64,000 nt of DNA from Lingula anatina (Eukaryota > Brachiopoda > Lingulata > Lingulida > Lingulidae): positions 1 through 64,000 of the forward strand of contig NW_019775025.1 in assembly GCF_001039355.2 (NCBI RefSeq), given 5' to 3'. A model generated the notes under the pieces. It made no database searches. It had not been told where the DNA came from and saw nothing but the letters and a program-made list of their open reading frames with translations. The position numbers were made by a program, and so were the translations under genes. Position 1 is the stretch's first letter. Each line of letters opens with the position of its first letter. Positions 1 through 13,986 of the stretch are shown piece after piece.

Positions 1-65
1 TTGTTAGGATTTAGCTAACACAGGTCGTTCATATCAAACACCATTAATAGGACCACAAATGCTTA

Positions 66-594
66 AGGCCCAGTCACAAATCAGTTGCAATGCGTCGGGG
101 ATGGGTAAAACCCGGGAAATTTGAACAAAATCTTGAAACAGATCTCACGATTTTGCACCCGTTGGAGGCGCTCTCCAGACGCCTGCGGGTTGTCGCAGAT
201 TTTTTAGACATCGCCACACCCGTCGCGGTCCCCAACTTTGAACTTATAATTTTAAGATTGCTCGCAAGATTTTTCACCCATTTTGGGCATCCCAGACACA
301 ATCTCCGATGACCTACGATGTCCTCCGAATAATCTGAATAATTCCCCCACATATACCCAGGGGGAAAAAATTACAAGAAAAGACGCTCGCAGATATCGTC
401 TCCGATTGCCTCCGAGGCTAATCCCACGATTTTTCAACAAAACCGGGTCAAAATCCTTGAAAAAATCTCAGACAATGTGACTGCTCCACTTTTATTAGGA
501 TTATTGCTAGGATTGTTCAAGGATTCTTTATTTTCTACGACGACCCCCTGCCAAAACTAATCCCCGACAGATCGCCGACATTGTGACTGGGCCT
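66..594. mobile_element. Harbinger-like non-autonomous DNA element (MITE)
   Basis: The element starts AGGCCCAGTCACAA at 66 and ends with the reverse complement TTGTGACTGGGCCT at 581-594. The ends are flanked by TTA at 63-65 and 595-597. A 3-bp TTA duplication with GGCC-type ends is typical of the PIF/Harbinger superfamily. The interior is richer in GC than its surroundings and has no transposase-like reading frame, so this is a non-autonomous copy. The superfamily assignment is inferred from target site and termini only. Confidence 0.65.
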
Positions 595-597
595 TTA

Positions 598-899
598 TGA
601 AGGTCCACACCAATAATAACCTATCATAATAATAATAACCTATTTAGGTCTCCCTAAATCTGCTCCCTTGATATTGATTCCGAAGGCTTTTATCCCAATG
701 CTTGGGACAGACGCTAGTTTTGGGAGCAGGTTCAGAAGTTGGAGACTTCACACAGATCATGTTGCTAGTGAGCATCAACAAATAAACCTTATCTTGAAGA
801 CAGTGTGCGCAGTGAATGAAATTATATGAGGGTTATTTAACACTGTTGATTTATGCAGTATTTAAGATGAAGTATTAAAAAGTCTTTAAATATTTTCAG
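598..899. other. No gene seen; probable upstream intron of GPATCH11
   Basis: AT-rich sequence between the MITE and the first recognisable GPATCH11 exon. The exon at 900 starts in mid-codon, so this stretch is probably intron. The short first coding exon expected for the family was not found here. Confidence 0.4.
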
Positions 900-4722
<3,823 letters not shown>

Positions 4723-5979
4723 CTGTCTAGAAAATTACTTGTACCATTTTGCCATGTTTTACAATTGAACGAAAGCAGAGTGCAATGAGGCAGCTTAATA
4801 ACATGCTTAATGTGTTAAGAAAATGACAGACTAATTGTTTAAAACACAGAAGCAGGGAGGTGAATCTGAAAACAAATGGACAAAAATGAGGACATTTGTT
4901 GTGTAGGTATCTTTTGGATCAAGGACATATTTGTGAGAGCCTGTTTTATTAAAGGGATAACAACTGTTCGTAAGATATCCTTATTTCACAATAAATACAT
5001 TGTAAACAACTCATAGAAATATAATAAATTCTATTTTACAACCAAAACGGCGGTTAACACAATTATTTTGGAATTTCTGCTTGCCATCACATCACGTAAC
5101 CTCCATAGATGGCTACACTCTGTAATAATCTCTTAAGAGATTATTACAAAAAAGCAAACTTTTTTGAAAAAAAAAAAAAAAAAAAAAAAAAAAACAGGGA
5201 CTAACATTGAATGTGGAACTGGATTCATTAACCATTGGTAAGTATGGGAAAATTGTCCTTTACCCCAGGAAAATTCATTTTTTGGCCAAAATGAGCAGTT
5301 GTTATCCCTTTAACCATTTGTCTTTAAGCCAGACAAAATTGGTAAGTTGGCCAATGAGACCCACCCATACTACTTTTGGGGAAATCAAATGTTTTGCACC
5401 TATCTTTTTTTCAAATGAGAAAAATGCATTGGATAGGTGCTTAGTAAGTGGAAAATTTAAACATAGATCACGGGGAAAACCTTAATGCTATAGTTTTTGC
5501 ACAGTAAAATGGAACACTGTGGTTTTGACATTGATTTCAGCCCTCTTAAAATAAATGACCAAGCCTGGCATTTAGCTGGCATTAAACTTTGCATGTATAA
5601 AATACAAAAACAATTTTATCTGCTAACCCGCTTTACAGAGTTGCAGCACATTAACCAACTTATCAATTTTGTCTGGACTTATCACAAATTTTTCATTCAA
5701 GTGCTCATCATCATACATCTAGAAAATGACATTTGTCATGTTGGAGATTTACCATAAAGGAAAATCATATCCTCCTTGGAATTTTATTGCTTTATTTGAA
5801 CTGAACATTCATGTCATGAAGGCTTCTCTTTTTTTCAAGAGCGCTACCCCAGGTACTTTTCTAAAAAGTCATGTTTATGTCTGTTCTTACACACCGTTAT
5901 TATCCCTTGTAAGGAATCAAAAACATCCTTCAGTTTAGAATTTTTGTCCACTTTTTATCTTTTATGTGTTGTTCATGTT
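4723..5979. other. GPATCH11 3' UTR and convergent intergenic region
   Basis: AATAAA at 4990-4995 could serve GPATCH11. A 26-base poly(A) run lies near 5169-5194. On the minus strand AATAAA occurs as TTTATT at 5783-5788 and 5791-5796, suitable for the COX20-like gene. No further coding exon was recognised. Confidence 0.45.
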
Positions 5980-7521
5980 TCACGTTTCCTTACTTTCATT
6001 TCCCTCTGCATTTTGCTTTTTTGTTTTTCTTACATATTTTGGCAAGCTTTCTATGAAACGCCCTTGAGATAACAGTTTTTGGTTAGCCTTCCGTGTTTGA
6101 TATTCACAATAAATACTGAAAGTATAAGAAAATTCAGGAGCTAAAACCAAGCTTGCACATTTCATCATTTTTATTAACTTTGTTTCTTAAAAAAGAACTG
6201 TATTTCACTACTTTTTATCTAAGAAACATCCAATTTAGAAATTTTCAATGAAGCAGAAAAAAGGCAAACTTACAGTGAGGTATTTGTAACAACAGCAAAT
6301 GCAGGAATGGTGTACAAAACACTTTTTGTTGTTCCTGAAATGAAAAGAAGTACTTCACATGAAATCAGACCCAATTTCTCATCACAAAACCACTAGTACA
6401 TGGTTTGATAAAATTGTAAGGAAGAATGTATTACTCCTGTGTACAAGTTGGAGGGTAGGGAATACTCCCCCCCCCAAAAAAAAATCACCAAGATCAAACC
6501 GCTCATTCACCAATCACCAAGATATATTCAGGCCAATCACCAAGAATTCCTGAATCACATTTCACGCAGAATATTGGGCTGAAATAACGCATCACGCCAA
6601 TCACGCAGAACACAAAAGGTATTCCCTACCCTCAAGTTAATGTTATAAGAAAAAATTATTAAACAAATATTGTTAAAACATTTTTTAAGAATGGACAGGT
6701 ATATTTAACAGGTATCTTTTAAAGGGGAGAGGTCACAGGAATAACAAAACCCTCTGAAATGTTTGTCTTTTGACCTGTAGGAAAAATCTGCTTCTTTGTT
6801 TCAATTCTATTTTTAAATTATCAATTTCATTAAACACCAGAACTGTCTTTGCTACCCAGTAAGATATAATTGGATCCACTTACCACGTACAAGAAATGCA
6901 ACAAGCCCTACAACAGCTGCACCCGTAACTCCATGTTTCAGACAGCCTTTCCCACAAGGTGATTGCTGACAATGAAAATATGGCTTTGATAAACCTCGTA
7001 TATGAAACAATGTATTTTATGTTTCTGGAACTTTTCATAAATCTAGATGGAAACCAACCGCAGAAAATACACCAACAGTATACTAGTATCTAGAAATCTA
7101 CGAAAGGGAGTAATTAACTTTATATCAATAATGTCAATAATTAATATTATTTATTAATATTAATAACGCTGTGTTTCCATGTAACATAAATAACTAGTAC
7201 TAGTGTTACTTACATAACCACCAGCAAATCTTCAGTACGGAATTACCAAAAAGTTGGAATTACATAAGCCCTTGGGCTTGCTTCAGTAATCGACACAATA
7301 CATTTATAATGAAATAAAAATATACTGGTAGACTACAGGCTACAGCCTAGGTGCCGATAGGCAATTAATGTGCGTGTACACTTATCTTTGCACACTGCAT
7401 TATCAGATCTGATGATTTCAGATTTATGCAAGCACACTCTTTAATAGCAGTATTTAAGACGTTATTATATACTTACATAGAACTTCTTCCACCTTTCTTT
7501 TGCATCACTATAGAAACCCAT
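5980..7521 (-). CDS. COX20: COX20-like small mitochondrial membrane protein
   Basis: Four short minus-strand exons splice in phase: 7521-7477, 6965-6884, 6334-6274 and 6115-5980, giving 107 residues. Donors read GTAAGT-like and each acceptor follows a pyrimidine tract. Translation starts MGFYSDAKERWKKFY. It continues with SPCGKGCLKHG before a first hydrophobic segment (VTGAAVVGLVAFLV), a second hydrophobic segment (SVLYTIPAFAVVTNTSLIY), the CEY motif and a charged tail with many Lys. COX20/FAM36A (about 118 residues in human) has the same plan: a Pro-Cys before TM1, two membrane spans, and CRY at the end of TM2. COX20 is an inner-membrane chaperone for newly made COX2 in complex IV assembly. 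Divergence is high, so the family call is inferred; the gene structure is firmer. It is head to head with CCDC97. Confidence 0.62.
6445..6638. mobile_element. Short inverted-repeat element (MITE) in a COX20-like intron
   Basis: GAGGGTAGGGAATAC at 6451-6465 is matched by its reverse complement at 6619-6633. AAGTT lies just outside both ends (6445-6449, 6634-6638), a possible target duplication. Inside are several copies of ATCACCAAGA or ATCACGC-like words. There is no coding capacity. Confidence 0.55.
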
Positions 7522-8389
7522 TATAAATCACCTCTCCTAGCGTAAATCCTGTAAATGTCATAACATGTGTTCATTTCTGACCTTCACCTTTGAAACCGAA
7601 ATCACTTACAATCACAATTTTGGATGGCTGTCGTTTACGAAATGCGTTGAAACGCCAGATTTGATTGGATGCAATATTTTTGCCTCCACGAGCAGAAGAA
7701 CAACATGTTATATGGGAAATGCTGCAGTAGGAAACACTGATGAATCCAGACGTACATGTACGTAAAGATCCACCCGTTTGAATGTAGCGCGACATGTGCT
7801 CTGCCAAAAAATGTACGTTGCCGAAACTGTAGTCAAAGAAGGCAATTCTAAAAAGCTTTTTATATCTTAATTTTTGATCGAGATACAGTTGTTAGCAAAC
7901 TTGCATTGCTTCCAATAATTAAAGTGCAATCCATAATAAAATTACAAATATTTAAATATAGATGTATAAGTATTTACTATAGTATCACTTTTAATACTTC
8001 TGCTAAATTGACCTCAAAAACGGGGGGTTTACTTTAGGACAGAGCTTGTTAAGTTATGAACACTGCTTAAAGACCATGACTCCTTCAATATCAGTCTACC
8101 TGCACATGTAATTCTGCTGTAACCCTAAAAACATGTATAAAGTTCCCTTAACATCTGAAAGTAGGAAAGTTTAAACAAAAACTGGTTCTTTATCAGAATA
8201 TTCCACATATACTACTAGCATATAGCCATAACATGGTCATTCTCTACATGGGCAACTGTTTTCAATGCATGTTTCAATTTTGATTAAATGCAGTATTTTA
8301 ATTCATTCCAGAACTGGACAAAGGAGTGAATCTCGTGGACATCAGTCAAAAAATTTAAATTGCATCTAGTTCCTTTTTAACACTGGAAT
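7522..8389. promoter_or_regulatory. Probable bidirectional promoter, COX20-like / CCDC97
   Basis: The two genes are divergent with start codons 870 bases apart. The CCDC97 ATG lies in an exon preceded by a good acceptor (CATTCCAG ending near 8310), so CCDC97 should have an untranslated first exon further left, close to the COX20-like start. No TATA box stands out. Transcription starts cannot be placed from sequence alone. Confidence 0.4.
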
Positions 8390-10122
8390 ATGGCAAAAAG
8401 TATATGTTCACTTATGGAAACCAACAACACAACTGTTGATGATATGTGCAACAGACTTGGCACCACCAACGCACACTTTAAACATCAGCAAAGAGGAGAA
8501 CCAGACCTCACAGTGTCACAGAAAGCAGATATAGCTAGAGAAATTTATGCAAAAAACCCTGCAACATTCCTCTCTAGGTTTGGTAAATATATGCTAGAAG
8601 AAGATGTGTCTCATTTTGAAAATTTTAAAGGAAACTATGAAGTAGATTTTCATTTGAAAGAGTTAAGAAAACAGTTCAGTAAAAAAGAGAGTAAAACCAT
8701 AATCAAAAACAGGAGGTATGAAGCAATGAAAAAACTTATAGAGGATGGGGAATACTTCTCAGAGGAGGAAATGAAATCTAGGAATCCATTATTGTATGAA
8801 CAGATGATTGGCCAATATTTGACTGAAGAAGAAATTCAAGAAAAGGCAGGGACATTTGATAGAGCAGACTGTAGGTTTTCACACATTTTAATGGACCATG
8901 TAGGAATAGTGCTTCAGAATGAATTGTACTACAAACAAAAAGAAATAGAGGTATGTATTATGTGATACTGCTATCTATACACAGCTACTGCATGGAACTG
9001 AAGAGAAAAGTAATTTTTCCTTTTAAGGTTAAATTCATATCTTGAAATACTGAATATCTTGAAATACTAAATGATATTTTGTTGCATACTTGAAGGTAAA
9101 GTTGCTGTTATTCAGTTATGCACAAATGTAAAAACCATTGGTATTTCTAAGAAATTCCATTTTGTTGACATTTTATTGAAAATACATTTCTTATGGCATG
9201 TTTGTAGAATGACCAATGTGAGGAAAGTGAAGAGGAGGAGGAGGACGAATGTGAGGAAGAACTTGAAATGGATAATGGTAAGACTAGTTAACATGCCTTG
9301 TATAGATATCATTGATTTAATATCAAAATTCAGTATTTCTTTTCACCATCAGAAAAAAAAGAATATCTTGCTCAGACACAAATTCTTCTTTATTTTATTT
9401 TATTTTGTTAGAAAGCAATTTAATTTTTCTATTTTCCCTTACTCCAGGTCAGAGTAAAGATGGCAGGGAAAATCTTCCAGAAGCTGAACGCAACTTGTTA
9501 AAGGAAGAATTTTTGAACATAATGAAAGAGAGATTTATGAATGGAGAAGATGAAGATTTTGATTATAGGTAAATGAAACCAAAGTATTTGAATGATTGAC
9601 ATGACTTGAAAACTAAAGCCCATATACATTTAGATTACATAATGCAAGACAAAGACAAATACATACAAAATTACCTGACTCAATTTAATTGTAAATTTTT
9701 TTATTGTAAAAGTAAATTTTTGACATTCTCTATTGATTTATGATAAAATTTCATCTATCATATCTTTGATGTTAATGAATTATAACAAAATTCATTGAGT
9801 GGGCAAATCAGATTACTAAATCTACCTGAACTTTACAACAACATATGAAAATTTAATGTAACTTATGGTATTATGACCTAATTAATATATCCCTGTTATT
9901 AAAGCCATTGTTTAAATTACATCAAATAACAATTTACTTTGAAATAGTAGAGTTTGTTTATGTATCAGAAATCTCTGTTTATTCATTTTCAGTAAAGTGG
10001 ACACAAATGCAGAATATGACTCTCTAGACATCCGGGAACACGATGAAGAGGAAAAATACTTTGATGAGGAAGAACCAGATGATTTACTTATTGAAAGCCA
10101 TGATGACATGGAAACTGTATGA
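8390..10122 (+). CDS. CCDC97: Coiled-coil domain-containing protein 97
   Basis: Four exons: 8390-8950, 9208-9277, 9448-9568 and 9993-10122 (stop TGA 10120-10122), 293 residues with consistent phases. The first exon holds GEPDLTVSQKADIAREIY, an RNRRYEAMKKLIEDGEYFSE-type block and LLYEQMIGQYLTEEE, the signature of the CCDC97 family. It is followed by an acidic exon, a block with LLKEEFLNIMKERFMNGED and FDYR, and a C-terminal EEEKYFDEEEPDD. This order matches vertebrate CCDC97 (about 343 residues), with a shorter N terminus. CCDC97 has been linked to SF3B/U2 snRNP in splicing; that is family knowledge. The ATG is the first in the exon and is preceded by in-frame stops. Poly(A) signal AATAAA lies at 10432-10437. 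Confidence 0.9.
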
Positions 10123-10431
10123 TTCCCTGCGTGAAAACAAGTTTTTTTTTTTTTACAAATCCTTGGAGTTGTTGATATCCATTTACTTATTCTGGATGTT
10201 TAAATAAGTATTGCTTTGACTTACATGCAATGATGGGAATTTTTTGCCTGGTTAATGCTTCTTGCTGGAAAGAAATGCAGTTTAACAGCACTGCCCATCT
10301 TTTTTTATTGCATCTGTGTTGTAAGAGGATTGCAGCAGTGGTGTATTACCCAAAGGATCAGAACTGATGTAGCAGATTGACAAATGTTACCATAATAATC
10401 ATACAATGCTTCTAGTAAAACTTGTAAAGAA

Positions 10432-10437
10432 AATAAA
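10432..10437 (+). terminator. Poly(A) signal of CCDC97
   Basis: AATAAA about 310 bases after the stop codon, the first good signal downstream. Confidence 0.55.
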
Positions 10438-13400
10438 ATGTTTTACAGATAATATGACTAGCCTCTTTACCCTTTCTTGTTTCTTGAGTGAATCCAAATG
10501 TGATGTCTTGTGGCCTTGGAAAAATACCCTTTACTGGGATTTACAAGAGTGTATGTCGGTATAGTCACTGCAATTAAATAATTCACATATTTTAATTTTG
10601 ATGAAAAAGTTCTGTTTACTGATGATATTTATGTAGAAGTTTTTGTTTTAAACCTCACATTTACTTAGTCTGTCTTACGTGCCTTGCAGGAAAACACCCT
10701 GTGATTTAGATTTGCTGAAAGTTTATTCACAAGGCTCTTCAGACCACATAGTACTTTTTTCAGAATTTCTGCCTAGTGCTGTAACAGCCCTTTAAAACGT
10801 AAGCAGAAACGTAGCACTTAAAGCTTCTCGTGAATCACATTTTACCATGAAGCGATCTCAAAAGAGATCATTTTTGTATCCTAGATACTGCTACCTGTTG
10901 CTGTACTTTCTGAGCCGAACTTAAAAAATTAAGTAGCCTTCATGCTGCTGTTCACGCCTGATGTGATCTTTTGTATGACTGTCCATATACTTTTCTATCC
11001 CATCTTTCTGAGTTACCTTAAAGCTACATGTACATGTGTACACTCTGAAATTTGATTACTACATGTATGCCAAATCATCTTTATCCTCCAAAGTTCCAGA
11101 CTTGTATAGACACAAATCCTTATTCTAAGCGANNNNNNNNNNNNNNNNNNNNNNNCTGCATAGACAACCCTGGATAACCGTTTAAATGCCACGTTTTCGG
11201 TCTTCTCTGATGTCATCCACTCGAGTTAAACCCCTTAAGGACTTTCTCTATACGAGGCAAACTTAATTCTCTTTTGGAGGACACTAGAGCAGACGGCAGT
11301 ATGGTGGCCTGGATCAGTATATGCTTGGATTCCCATGGTAAATTGTTCCCAAATCAGTAAAAAGAACTGTTCCGTAAACTTGTTCATACCGCATTACAAG
11401 ATAAACAAATGTTGCTTTTCATCTGGTAGTTTATCTCAACAACGGATGTGTATTTTGTGAAGTTAATGGCACGCTCTTTTCAATACATCATTGTCAGGTA
11501 CTTACACGGTGAGCTTATTACTAGGGCACGAGAAGATGAAAAAAAAACCAGATAAGATAATTTTGCTGCACTTTTTTTCTTAATAACGCTGCTTTTAACG
11601 ATCTGTCTGAGCTCGTTTAAGTGTTATGATATCAAAGTTGAGAGACGATTTGCCTTGTTCACGCCAAAGATAGATATCAGCGGTGTTTTATAATAATGCT
11701 TATTAGACTATATTTCAAAGGGAGACTTCTAAGTTTAGATATATTTCCAAAAATACTTCAAATGTAAGGTAAAAAAAATCTCAATTTGAGGAAAATCATG
11801 TAAGCCTTAAGTTGTATTTCAACAAGTTAATGGAAGGACTGATCGATTCGATATGGATATTTAGTTCTAAATCTGGGTGTGAAATCATATAATTGTCTGG
11901 AAAGTGCTAGTCGGCACGTTCACCCCACGAAGTCACCCTCAATGGTCAGGAGTTCATACAAAATAAATCTAGTTAGGTGTTAGTTTAAATTAGGGATAAA
12001 TTGTAATGTTATCGCATAAATAAATGGAAATCGAAAAGGGAGTCATTACACCTGAATCGCGCTATGCTGATAAGCCTGTTTGGTGGTTGTATACAGTTAA
12101 AGCGGAGATAAAAGAGCGATTGATGCGGTTTGTGTACGGTTATCGCCGTTCAAGACTAATGAGTAACGTTTTCTTTCACAGTGGACGTATGGAGGGGCTA
12201 CAAGACAGACAGAGCTTGTCAAGCAAAGGTACGTTCGTTTTGCATCTCTCTCTCTCTCTCTCTCTCCTGATACTACTACTACTACTACTACTTCTATCAA
12301 CACTTTTACTATTTCTACACTTGAGTACGATTCTTCGGTAAATGGAGAAACGTTAGTAGGAAAAGTCGCTAACTTGAAATAACACTGTTGACATTTGGTA
12401 TTAACATTCGTATTTTAGTAACAACGGGTATATAATAATAAAACTATAGTTTAGCATAACATTGTAAGTCAAAGTCAATTGCTGTAAAATAATTAAAAAA
12501 AGTTCTCAGCTATTTGATCTTTGAGAGGATGGAACCCGTAACCAATGACTTTGATATCACAAGACTATCCATCTTCGCCGTGAGCAAACACTGGCAAGGA
12601 TTTGTGTCAGTAAAACATATACATTACAAAAATGTTAGTTTACTTACGCGATTAGATCTATACTCTACTACGTGACACGTACAGTTACATGATATTGATA
12701 AGGCTAAGGTCCTTTTTGCTGGAAAAAATAGATCCTAACCAAAAATTGATAGGAACCTTCTTACAACCGAAATTGATTAAGAAATGTAAAACTGAAATCA
12801 AACAGTTGTTTATCGACTTGCTTCGTCTTTCACAATATAGATTGACTACACAGCACTGACAAATTACGCCTCAAGCTAGAGGTCGTTCTTCCCCCTCCTA
12901 CGCAGACGTAGCACGTTTAGCGGAATAACGCAATGTATTGTAATAACGATAACAAGTTTTACATTACATCTCTGATGAACAATCGAACATTGAAAGACAT
13001 GAGAACTATACGTACAGTTAAAATGATAAGACCTATATATGTTTAAATCATATACATGTAAGAAAGGCAACCTTGATTTATTCTAAATCTCTTACCAGAA
13101 AGTGAATTAATTTTTTTAGTGAAAAGAAGAGAAAACTCACTATGGTAACATATACAGCAAGCGTTTCCACTTAATTCAATACGGTGTTAACTAATAGATA
13201 TCAAAGCCGAGACAGTGAGTTTGAAAACAACGAATTAGAAGACGATTATCTATTAAGATGATTTCATGTGCAACTAATTTGACATTTGTTAGTAAATAGA
13301 CGACGATATATATAATATCTAAGTATACAAGTGCTTACAGACATTTTAATTCTTGGAAAAAAAGGAATTAAATCACGCGTTGTTCTCTTTAAATAAAAAC

Positions 13401-13821
13401 ATGCCTAGCTCAGTTAATTCTTTGATATTCAATAGGAGTAGGACTGTGTACATTCAAATCTACTTCCTTTAAAATAGCATATCCATGAAACACACCACAG
13501 ATGTTTAAAGCTGTATTTTTGGATTATGGTATCCGGCTGAATGCTTGCCATTATAACAAACGTTAACTGATAACGGCAAGTAAATTTACGTAAAATTACA
13601 AACCCGTAGATGACAAAAATTAACAAACATAGAGCTTTTAAGGTAGACGAGACTTTATTGTTCTAATCGTTTTCGTTGATGAAGAAATTGTCCGTAAAAC
13701 ATTTGATAAGATTCGATTTCCAAATACGTGCCAAAGTATTTCCCTAGAAGTTATATAGACACAAGTCTGGCACTTCAAATTTGCTTTTTAACTGATAACG
13801 CAATTTTTCCACTTTTCTCAG
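10438..13821. other. Intergenic region with assembly gap
   Basis: No complete gene recognised. There is a run of 23 Ns at 11133-11155, a CT-repeat (about 12245-12267) followed by a TAC-repeat (about 12276-12291), and a possible untranslated exon of the downstream receptor at 12182-12228. Distal regulatory sequence for the receptor may lie here. Confidence 0.5.
12182..12228 (+). other. Possible 5' untranslated exon of the GPCR gene
   Basis: A 47-base stretch is bounded by a good acceptor (TTTCTTTCACAG) and donor (GTACGT). If spliced to the acceptor before 13822, its ATG at 12189 meets a stop after about 20 codons, so it would be leader sequence with a short upstream ORF. Confidence 0.3.
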
Positions 13822-13986
13822 GAAACCGGGAACCGGGTGTGTGAATCCCAGGTTTGCAATCAAAAGAGAGTTTCCTCTTAGAACAAATCAATGCTACAGC
13901 GCAAAATGTCTATCCTGCTCTTCCTGCGGTAATGCTGAAAACAACTGTTTACTGCAGAGCAAATCGACGTCGAGAACTACGATGTG

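Noticed and set aside
74-480. Several overlapping frames of 60-90 codons
   Set aside because: All lie inside the Harbinger-like MITE and show no transposase motif.
7571-7807. Minus-strand frame of 78 codons upstream of the COX20-like gene
   Set aside because: No family resemblance and not joined by splice phase; lies in the putative shared promoter.
10850-11216. Minus-strand fragments resembling a degenerate C2H2 zinc finger (a CTCSFK-like piece with two spaced His)
   Set aside because: Cys spacing is wrong, frames are broken and an N gap lies beside it; too weak to call a gene or pseudogene.
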